Below the pieces are notes generated by a model, which saw only the letters and a program-made list of their open reading frames with translations, was not told where the DNA came from and did no database searches. Below are positions 57,880 to 64,000 of a stretch of 64,000 nucleotides of DNA, piece after piece. A program made the position numbers and the translations under genes. The first letter of the stretch is position 1. Every line of letters starts with the position of its first letter. Origin of the DNA: an archaeon (GTDB lineage Archaea > Thermoproteota > Nitrososphaeria > Nitrososphaerales > Gagatemarchaeaceae); the NCBI GenBank assembly GCA_021819035.1, contig JAKASL010000001.1, positions 868,001-932,000 on the forward strand, in the 5' to 3' direction.

Positions 57880-58989
57880 ATGACAAGCGTGCGGGCCGCT
57901 CTCGACCTGGCGGGCAGGGGCCGCAGAGGACCTTTCGCCGCTCTCGCCGTAGAACATGTCGCCAGATCCTCTACGGTGGATGTCGGGGTATTCGCCCACA
58001 ACGAGGCGGCAAACATCCGCAACGTCCTCCTCTCCTTGACAGCCCAGAGGATACTTCCCACAAGTCTTAGGAAGGTGCTCGTCTTCTCGTCGTCATACGA
58101 CGGCACCAACGAGGTCGTCGACGAGCTTGCCCGGCGTGACAGTAGGATAATCCTGGTGAGGGAGAGGACCAGGGACGGCAAGGCAGCCTCGGTGAACCGC
58201 TTCCTGAAGTCCTCCGACGCGGACATATGCGTCGTCCTCGGCGCCGACGTCGTCCCTGACATCGGAGCGGTGGATGCTCTGGTCGAGGCGCTAAACGACC
58301 CGGGGGTGGGCCTGGTAGGTGCGACGGTCGTCCCGACGAACCGGGCCAATGCCTTCTTCGGCTACGTCAGCCACCTGCTTTGGGGGCTCCACGGGCGGTT
58401 CGGCAAGGTCGGGGAGATGATCGCGTTCCGGCGGTGCCTCGTCCCGGGGATAGCCGATACGACGTCCGTCGACGAAGCGTTCGTGCAGGTCATCGTGAGC
58501 CGGAAGGGGAAGAGAGCCGTATGCGTCCCTGACGCGGTCGTCTGGAACAGGGGACCGGGGAACGTTTCAGACTTCATGCGGCAGCGGTCAAGGATATTCG
58601 CCGGGCACATGAAACTGGCGGCGGAGCTCGGCGCCAAGGTGCCCACCATGGACTACGGCTTCTTTAAAGACGCCGTGCGCCTCGCCGTCCGGGAGAGCGA
58701 CCGTGTGCGAAGGCGCTCGGGCATCCCAGCGTGGAAGGCGGCGGCTTGGCTCGTCTTGGCCGGCTTCCTCGAGGCCGCGGCGAGGGTCGAAGGCGTTCTG
58801 ACGCTCGTCACTTCGGGAGAGCAGACGGTCTGGAAGCAGGTGCCTTCGGGCAGGTCGCCGTTTCGAACGGGTGGCTCCTGCCCGTCTAGGGGAGCACAAA
58901 TAGGGACTCGTGACCCGCCGAACTACGCCACGGCCACACCCTGCCCCATCATCGGCGTGACCGCGGCGGACGCAAGGCTATCAGGCTAA
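57880..58989 (+). CDS. Family 2 glycosyltransferase
   Basis: A 369-residue GT2 protein. The GT-A domain has VGVFAHNEAANIRNVLLSL, the DGT region (SSYDGTNEVVDELA), GKAASVNRFL, and the metal-binding motif region VVLGADVVPD, where the usual DxD reads GAD. DEAFVQVIV follows. A membrane-like segment is found near 283-300. The last about 60 residues (RSPFRTGGSCPSRG onward) look unlike the family and may come from a frame extension. Likely transfers a sugar in the glycan locus that begins here. Confidence 0.78.
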   Translation: MTSVRAALDLAGRGRRGPFAALAVEHVARSSTVDVGVFAHNEAANIRNVLLSLTAQRILPTSLRKVLVFSSSYDGTNEVVDELARRDSRIILVRERTRDGKAASVNRFLKSSDADICVVLGADVVPDIGAVDALVEALNDPGVGLVGATVVPTNRANAFFGYVSHLLWGLHGRFGKVGEMIAFRRCLVPGIADTTSVDEAFVQVIVSRKGKRAVCVPDAVVWNRGPGNVSDFMRQRSRIFAGHMKLAAELGAKVPTMDYGFFKDAVRLAVRESDRVRRRSGIPAWKAAAWLVLAGFLEAAARVEGVLTLVTSGEQTVWKQVPSGRSPFRTGGSCPSRGAQIGTRDPPNYATATPCPIIGVTAADARLSG

Positions 58990-59024
58990 GAGTTCGCGTG
59001 CGGCCATCATAGGGGTTTCCGACC

Positions 59025-60353
59025 TTGAATCACAAAGCGCTGGCCGCTGTCGTGGGCGTCGCCCTGGTCGCGAGGATCGTGACGTCTCTCTTTCGCATAA
59101 CCTACGGGATTGTGCCGGTGCCGTTCGTCGGCCCGTCGCCGTGGACAGATTACAACCTCTATGTTTCCGATTTACACTTTGTGGCGAGCGGATATGTGCC
59201 CTACAGAGATTTCGGATTCTGGTACACGCCTCTCTTCCTATACTTCCTCCTTCCGCTCTATTACCTGTTCGGGACATTTGGTCCCTCCTTGTTCATAGTG
59301 CTGTCTGACGCCCTGACCGCTGGCATAATCTTCCTCATTGTGGCTAGAAGGCACGAAACGCGACTTGCGATGGTTGTCGGTCTCGCTTACGCGTTGCTTC
59401 CCTTCGCCCTGTACAATGAAGGATACCTTTGGCTCAGCAGTCAACCTATGACATTCTTTGCGCTTCTTTCTGTGTATATGTTGCTGAAGGACAAGCCGTA
59501 TTGGTCCGTTGCTGCCTTGGCCATATCCGTCCTCTTCAAGCAAGAGGTGATAATCCTGCTACCACTGTTGATTTTCTGGCAATTCAAGCGAAATCCAAAA
59601 AAGGCGTTGAAGGGTGTTGTGCTCTTCTTAACGATCATCGCTGTCGTTTCCACCCCCTTCCTTATCCTGGATGCGAATAATTACCTATTCGAGACAAGTT
59701 ATGGATTGATAAAGACCGGGCTATCCGTTCCATTTATCGTCTCGGCCTACCCATCAGGCGGGACGAGTCCCATTTACCCGTTACTTGCATGCATGAGTAC
59801 AATAGTGGCTGGAAAGTTCACTGGAAACGTTTGTAGCGCGGGGAATCTGTTGAGCATGAATTGGATCTATACTCAGCCTTTCGCCTACAGGGTTGTCTCC
59901 TCCTTCACCAGTATGCTCGTATTTCTGATTCCCGTTCTTTTTGGGCTGTTGTGCGTCTCACTCTACGCAGTCCGTCGAGCGGACGGTGTCCTTCAGCTGG
60001 CCTTCGCCTCGTCCATTGTTGGCCTTCTTTCGCTATTTGAGTCAACCGTCAGTGCCGCGTTGGCTTACTACTTCATTCCTGTATATGCATTAATCCTCTC
60101 TGCGTCTACGGGCAAGAAATCCTTGGCGGTGGCGATTACCGGGAGTTTGATTCCGGCGTTGATTCCTGACGGTCTATTTCAAACACTGTTCGCAATCGGC
60201 GTCCTGTTCGCGTTGGTCGTAGCGAAAGACAGAGAAATTTTGAACGGAAGGGCACGTGTCGAAATCGGAGAACCCCGAACGCCGTCGTACGTGGAGGTCA
60301 AACGGGCAGACCACCGACAGGCGAAGAGCGGATTTGAGAGTGATGCCCTGTGA
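59025..60353 (+). CDS. GT-C-type polytopic glycosyltransferase
   Basis: A 442-residue membrane protein with about eleven helices. The first extracellular loop has the acidic motif SPWTDYNLYVSDLHF followed by VPYRDFGFWYTPLF, which in GT-C enzymes (ArnT/PIG-M-like) holds catalytic residues. The soluble tail after about 400 is short and basic. TTG start at 59025. The DNA from here to 62.2 kb is noticeably richer in A and T than the rest of the window, suggesting a transferred glycan island. Coupled to the next gene by GTGA. Confidence 0.75.
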   Translation: MNHKALAAVVGVALVARIVTSLFRITYGIVPVPFVGPSPWTDYNLYVSDLHFVASGYVPYRDFGFWYTPLFLYFLLPLYYLFGTFGPSLFIVLSDALTAGIIFLIVARRHETRLAMVVGLAYALLPFALYNEGYLWLSSQPMTFFALLSVYMLLKDKPYWSVAALAISVLFKQEVIILLPLLIFWQFKRNPKKALKGVVLFLTIIAVVSTPFLILDANNYLFETSYGLIKTGLSVPFIVSAYPSGGTSPIYPLLACMSTIVAGKFTGNVCSAGNLLSMNWIYTQPFAYRVVSSFTSMLVFLIPVLFGLLCVSLYAVRRADGVLQLAFASSIVGLLSLFESTVSAALAYYFIPVYALILSASTGKKSLAVAITGSLIPALIPDGLFQTLFAIGVLFALVVAKDREILNGRARVEIGEPRTPSYVEVKRADHRQAKSGFESDAL

Positions 60354-61168
60354 CGGTTGGCGTCTACGCCTTCGCCACCCAGGATTATAAAGAGAAAGAT
60401 TATCCTCTCGATTTGTGGCTGGAACATAATCTACTCGTCTTTGACCAAATCGCAGTCGCGAAATACGACTGTGATTTCCCGCTCCCTGTTGATAACAAAA
60501 AAGTGATTCAGACTGTGATAAAATCTCCCGAGAGGTCCACATTCCGGTTCTTCAGGCTAGGAAAGCAAACGGCCATGAGGCTCTTAAGCACCGACTGGAA
60601 AGTCCTCCTCGACATCGACGAATTCGTTTGGCCGGTTCCGGATTTCGACAACCTAGATAAGACGAAGACTTACCGGCTTCAGTGCAGGGCTCTGTGGGGC
60701 AGCATAAAAACTGAAATTGTGGAGTACTGGCTTGCACATTCATCACCTCGGGTGCACTTCGGAGACGTCCCAATTCTGAGGGATGGGGAAGCTGGTGGGA
60801 ACAAGGGTGGAGTCATTGGACAATTCTGGCACACAAATGGCCTACGAACTCGCGAAAGCTTGTTCGCCAAATGGGCTGCGATTCGGAATGATTTCGCTTC
60901 TGAGCGCCTCGTTAGAAACGGGGTCTTCCCCACTTCCGCTCTCCGCTTTGAGGATTACTCGCGGACCTTCCCAAACGCCTATCTTAGGAATGTCTGCCTG
61001 TGTGACCTGCCCAAAGTTCTTGCCGAGAACCGTGTGCGGTTCAACGATGAAGAGTTGCGAGCTCTTCGCTACGGAAGCCTAAAAGAACTTTGTTTGCGAG
61101 AACTCAGAATCCCACGTTATTTGGCGCAAAGAATCAAGAATACGATTTTGAAGAGACGTCGTTATTGA
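60350..61168 (+). CDS. Putative glycosyltransferase (GT2/GT92-like, DIDEF motif)
   Basis: A 272-residue protein. After VGVYAFATQDYKEKDYPLDL there is STDWKVLLDIDEFVWPVP, the W-hhhhDxDEF motif of the Glyco_tranf_2_4/GT92-like transferases, and a C-terminal part with HFGDVP and FWHTNG. The protein is shorter than GT92 enzymes. GTG start overlaps the preceding stop (GTGA, 60350-60353). Part of the AT-rich glycan island; presumably a sugar transferase with unknown acceptor. Confidence 0.68.
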   Translation: MTVGVYAFATQDYKEKDYPLDLWLEHNLLVFDQIAVAKYDCDFPLPVDNKKVIQTVIKSPERSTFRFFRLGKQTAMRLLSTDWKVLLDIDEFVWPVPDFDNLDKTKTYRLQCRALWGSIKTEIVEYWLAHSSPRVHFGDVPILRDGEAGGNKGGVIGQFWHTNGLRTRESLFAKWAAIRNDFASERLVRNGVFPTSALRFEDYSRTFPNAYLRNVCLCDLPKVLAENRVRFNDEELRALRYGSLKELCLRELRIPRYLAQRIKNTILKRRRY

Positions 61169-61194
61169 AAAGTACAAAGGATGGTCCTTAGGCC

Positions 61195-62193
61195 GTGGAA
61201 TCTGAACTTGGTGTCTCTGAAGACATTCATCCTGTGAAATCAGAGGACCATAATGTTTCTCGAAAATCCTTGGAAGATGCTCCATCTGTCTTCGCAGTAG
61301 TTGTTGGCTACGGGAACAAGAAGGAGTTGGTATCAACTGCCCAACATCTACTGGCTCTACCATATTGCAATCTTTCTGTCATCGCTGTCGACAATGATGA
61401 AGGCGAACCCGAGAGAGTCACTAAGATTGGTGAAAGGCTTGAGCTTGTTTGCACAGGACTCAACCGTGGTTTCGCCAGTGCATGCAATGTAGGGATTTGC
61501 CTTGCGCTCGAACGAAATGCGAAATTCGTCTTCCTTCTCAACGATGACGCGATGGCTGTTGCTGATTGTATTGACAGAATGGTGAAATCGCTGACGAAGA
61601 ACCCAAACATCGGCCTTGCGTGTCCGATAGTATTTTCTGAGGGATTGATGGCTGTAGAAGCCGCGGGTGGCTGGTTCAATCGATGGGTCTCCCTGACGCT
61701 TCACAACAAAGTTGTGAAGCCACAAGATGGAGTCTCAAGCACCGACGTGAAAGTTGATTTCGCCCCGGGCGTTGCGCTTATGGTTAGGGTAGATGCATTG
61801 AAAAAAGTTGGGTTTCTGGACACGCGGTATTTCATGTATCTCGAAGACCTCGACCTCTCTATCAGGATGAAAAGGGCAGGATACTCTGTTGTCTGCGTAG
61901 CGGAGGCGTACGTCTCTCACATCACGTCATCCACCTCGAAACGGTACCCCGGCCTCAAGGAATACTACATGATGAGGAACAGGTTCATCCTCTGCCTTCT
62001 CCTCAAGAGACGAATCCAGCTCGTTACTGTAGCCTTATCCACCCCCTGGGTGTTGCTGTTGCGAGTCCTGCGAAAGCTCCCCCACCCGGACCTGGACGAA
62101 TTGAAGGGTCTCTACTATGGCATTGTCGACGGGATGAAGCTCAACTATGGACCCAGTTCGAGGGAAGCCTACACCCCTAGCATCCCGGATTGA
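61195..62193 (+). CDS. Family 2 glycosyltransferase, rhamnosyltransferase-like (WbbL)
   Basis: A 332-residue GT2 enzyme similar to WbbL-type rhamnosyltransferases. Motifs: VDNDEGEPERV (nucleotide site), GFASACNVGICLAL, the metal site FLLNDDAM, the FAPGVALMVR segment, and YFMYLEDLDLSIRMKRAGY. GTG start at 61195. The genes for dTDP-rhamnose precursors on the opposite strand fit this assignment: the window carries both an activating enzyme (RmlA) and an RmlD-like reductase. Confidence 0.85.
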   Translation: MESELGVSEDIHPVKSEDHNVSRKSLEDAPSVFAVVVGYGNKKELVSTAQHLLALPYCNLSVIAVDNDEGEPERVTKIGERLELVCTGLNRGFASACNVGICLALERNAKFVFLLNDDAMAVADCIDRMVKSLTKNPNIGLACPIVFSEGLMAVEAAGGWFNRWVSLTLHNKVVKPQDGVSSTDVKVDFAPGVALMVRVDALKKVGFLDTRYFMYLEDLDLSIRMKRAGYSVVCVAEAYVSHITSSTSKRYPGLKEYYMMRNRFILCLLLKRRIQLVTVALSTPWVLLLRVLRKLPHPDLDELKGLYYGIVDGMKLNYGPSSREAYTPSIPD

Positions 62194-62291
62194 CGGAGAC
62201 CGACTCCGTCGAACGGGCGGACTCGCAGCCCCGCCGAGCTTGTTCAGCACTCGCATGGCAACGTGGGGCGAGCGAACGCTTGACGGGCCGT

Positions 62292-62315
62292 CCTTGGTAA
62301 GGTCATTTACCAAGG
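62292..62315. terminator. Inverted repeat between convergent genes
   Basis: Perfect 9-bp stem ccttggtaa / ttaccaagg with a 6-nt loop, in the 225-nt gap between the convergent GT2 and thymidylyltransferase genes. Possible terminator or protein-binding site; it lacks a T-run. Confidence 0.4.
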
Positions 62316-62418
62316 GATTCAGGCGGCGCACGGCGCGATATAGGTCTGGGTTGGCAGGCGCGTCAATGACCGGGCGACGTAGAGCCTACGAAGTCCCTTC
62401 ACGCGGCGGCCCTGCCCG

Positions 62419-63486
62419 TCAGAGTTCTATGGTAGACTGCGCGCCGACCACCAGGCGCTTCCCTTTCGGTCGCGCTGTCCCCAGCGAGGCGACCTTCGAG
62501 TTGGGCCCTATCAGGCTGTCCACGATCCGCTCGCTTGTGTCTATGGTGCACCCGTCCATTATCATCGAATTCTCCACTTCGCCGCTCCTCAGGACGACGT
62601 TGTTGCCTATGCTCGTATATGGGCCTACGTAGACGCCTTCGTTCACCACGGACCCGCTCCCTATGACCACTGGGCCGCGGACCTCTGCCCCTCTCTTGAT
62701 CACGCTGTTCAAGCCGGTGGAGACCCTGCCGTGGACGTTGGATTCGTCCTCTATGGTGCCGCGCACCTGGTGTTCCAGGTCGTCCAGCACGAGGCGATTC
62801 GCTTCAATCAGGTCTTCGACGGTCCCGGTGTCCTTCCACCAGCCCGTGACCTCCTGTGCCTCGACCTTCGCCCCACTGTCTATCAGCCACTGTATCGCGT
62901 CAGTGACCTCAAGCTCGCCCCTCAGGCTTGGCTCGATCCTGCCCACGGCCTCGAAGACGGCCGGCCCAAAGACGTAGACCCCCACCAGGGCGAGGTTGCT
63001 CCTTGGGTGCTTGGGCTTCTCCACGGCCCTTGTGACCTTCCCTGCCTCCATCTCGACGACGCCGTATCGCGACGGGTCCTTGACGGCGCACACCCCGATC
63101 ACACAGTCGGCCCCGCTCTGCCCGAAGCGCTCCACGAAACCCTTGGCCCCCTGCTTCAGGAGGTTGTCCCCGAGGTACGTGACGAAGGGTTCCCCTTCCA
63201 TGTACCCTTCCGCCAGCCGCACCGCGTGCGCGATCCCCTTGGGCTCAGGCTGGTCGATGTACGAAACCCTAACGCCGAAGTCGGACCCGTCCCCGAGGAG
63301 CTCCACTATCCCCTCCTTTGTCGGGCCGAGGACGACCGCTATGTCCGTGACCCCTGCGTTCTTCAGGTGCTCCAGCCCGTAGAGGATCATCGGCTTGTTG
63401 GCTATCGTGAGGAGGTGCTTGTTCCCTGTGAACGTGAGGGGCCTCAGCCTCGTCCCGTGCCCGCCGGCCAGGAGCAGGCCTTTCAA
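62419..63486 (-). CDS. rmlA: Glucose-1-phosphate thymidylyltransferase, long form
   Basis: A 355-residue nucleotidyltransferase with a GT-A fold and a C-terminal left-handed beta-helix. The N-terminus GLLLAGGHGTRLRPLT is the nucleotide-binding loop. Later come the metal-binding YLGDNLL and the EKP-like AVEKPKHPRSN; the hexapeptide repeats (GPVVIGSGSVVNEGVYVGPY) cover about 255-330. This length and the beta-helix are typical of archaeal RmlA-type enzymes, which form dTDP-glucose, the first step to dTDP-rhamnose. TTG start at 63486. The RmlD-like gene upstream is on the same strand with a 30-nt gap. Confidence 0.85.
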   Translation of the reverse strand: MKGLLLAGGHGTRLRPLTFTGNKHLLTIANKPMILYGLEHLKNAGVTDIAVVLGPTKEGIVELLGDGSDFGVRVSYIDQPEPKGIAHAVRLAEGYMEGEPFVTYLGDNLLKQGAKGFVERFGQSGADCVIGVCAVKDPSRYGVVEMEAGKVTRAVEKPKHPRSNLALVGVYVFGPAVFEAVGRIEPSLRGELEVTDAIQWLIDSGAKVEAQEVTGWWKDTGTVEDLIEANRLVLDDLEHQVRGTIEDESNVHGRVSTGLNSVIKRGAEVRGPVVIGSGSVVNEGVYVGPYTSIGNNVVLRSGEVENSMIMDGCTIDTSERIVDSLIGPNSKVASLGTARPKGKRLVVGAQSTIEL

Positions 63487-63516
63487 ACGGGCAAAGCACC
63501 CTGTCCCCCGACTATT

Positions 63517-64000
63517 CTACTTATCCGTGCGCGTGCGCGCGTGCATCTGCTGCCGCTTCAGCGATGGGATGAACACCCTGAGTGACTCCTCCAGGCTCTC
63601 GGGTTTCGCAGCCAGAAGCGAATTCGCCTTGGATACGTTCAGCGTCGTGTCCCTCGGCCTCACCGCGCGCCAGCCGACCTCCTCGCCGCTCGCGGGTCTC
63701 AGGAGGCTCCCGTCGAGCTCGAGCTCTTTCGCGACCCGCGCGGCGAACTCGAGCCTGGAGATGCCGGTGGAAGAGCTGACATGCAGGGTGCCTTCGGACC
63801 TCCTCGCGGCCAGCTCCAGGATCATCATGGAGAGGTTGGCGGTGTGCGTGGGGGAGGTGCGCTGGTCGGACACCACCTTCATTTCCTGGCCGGCCGAGAG
63901 CCTCTCGGCCACGACCACCGGGAAGCTCTTCCGCCTCGGGTGGAGGCCGTAGGGGGTGCTCGTCCGGGCGATGCACCAGGTCGACGCGAAGCGCTCCGCG
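63517..64000 (-). CDS. rmlD: RmlD-like dTDP-4-dehydrorhamnose reductase, C-terminal part (cut by window edge)
   Basis: At least 160 residues of an RmlD/SDR-extended sugar nucleotide reductase; the N-terminal Rossmann part lies beyond base 64000. Present are WCIARTSTPYG, the substrate region VVVAERLSAGQEMKVVSDQ, TSPTHTANLSMMILELA, and GTLHVSSSTGISRLEFA, all matching the C-terminal half of RmlD. The frame is open to the window end. It would form dTDP-L-rhamnose and so supply the WbbL-like transferase. The stop at 63517 lies about 30 nt from the thymidylyltransferase start. Confidence 0.8.
   Translation of the reverse strand, partial: AERFASTWCIARTSTPYGLHPRRKSFPVVVAERLSAGQEMKVVSDQRTSPTHTANLSMMILELAARRSEGTLHVSSSTGISRLEFAARVAKELELDGSLLRPASGEEVGWRAVRPRDTTLNVSKANSLLAAKPESLEESLRVFIPSLKRQQMHARTRTDK

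Noticed and set aside
63529-63548. Short alternating gcgcgtgcgcgcgtgc tract
   Set aside because: Simple purine-pyrimidine run within the end of the RmlD-like gene; too short to call a functional repeat.

Overview
The window is a GC-rich stretch of an archaeal chromosome, most likely from an uncultivated heterotrophic member of the TACK / Thermoproteota-Nitrososphaeria lineage. The lineage is an inference; the archaeal origin rests on several things visible in the sequence. Many genes have a TATA-like box about 26-30 nt upstream of ATG, GTG or TTG, as in leaderless archaeal transcripts. There are type IV pilins with class III signal peptides, a pilus ATPase with two ArlJ/TadC-like membrane proteins, V4R-domain proteins, a zinc-ribbon protein resembling TackOD1 proteins, and a two-HTH Lrp-like regulator. 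Adjacent genes are often coupled by 4-nt NTGA stop/start overlaps.

Region 1 (1-14.1 kb) is a carbon-catabolism block. It holds a split altronate/galactarate dehydratase (large part cut by the window edge), an aldehyde dehydrogenase, an SMP-30 lactonase, an HpcH-type aldolase, a 2-hydroxyacid dehydrogenase, an MFS carrier, a SelA-like PLP enzyme, an SDR, an Opp/Dpp-type ABC transporter without a local binding protein, and a Gfo/Idh/MocA oxidoreductase. Together they suggest uptake and oxidative breakdown of sugar acids.

Region 2 (14.3-23.9 kb) has a bacterial-type S-adenosylmethionine synthetase behind a long leader, a sugar ABC transporter whose two permeases are fused into one protein, a small P-loop kinase, an EamA carrier, and two FtsX-like membrane proteins.

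Region 3 (24-46 kb) is a cell-surface and signalling block. Four ACT-V4R sensor paralogues are interspersed with surface glycosylation enzymes (GT-C, GT2, PMT), secreted Ig-like proteins, a LolD-like ATPase, a pilus assembly operon (ATPase, two membrane platform proteins, zinc-ribbon protein), four pilin-like proteins, and a KaiC/ArlH-like protein that has lost its P-loop lysine. This is the best candidate for an undescribed system: a pilus or secretion machine with its own ligand-sensing partners.

Region 4 (46-54.7 kb) contains an ArsB/NhaD-like carrier, a winged-helix regulator, small membrane proteins (one of 40 aa), a two-HTH regulator, and a compact MoxR AAA / VWA module with three unfamiliar partners. 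The MoxR ATPase carries a 183-residue mini-intein exactly in its Walker A motif.

Region 5 (54.7-64 kb) starts with two VapB/AbrB-VapC toxin-antitoxin loci whose toxins are both broken, plus another pilin. It ends with glycan-synthesis genes: GT2, GT-C, two further glycosyltransferases in a visibly AT-richer island (about 59-62.2 kb), a glucose-1-phosphate thymidylyltransferase, and the C-terminal part of an RmlD-like reductase cut by the window edge. Several genes seem to start at CTG or another non-standard codon, a recurring oddity listed among the findings.
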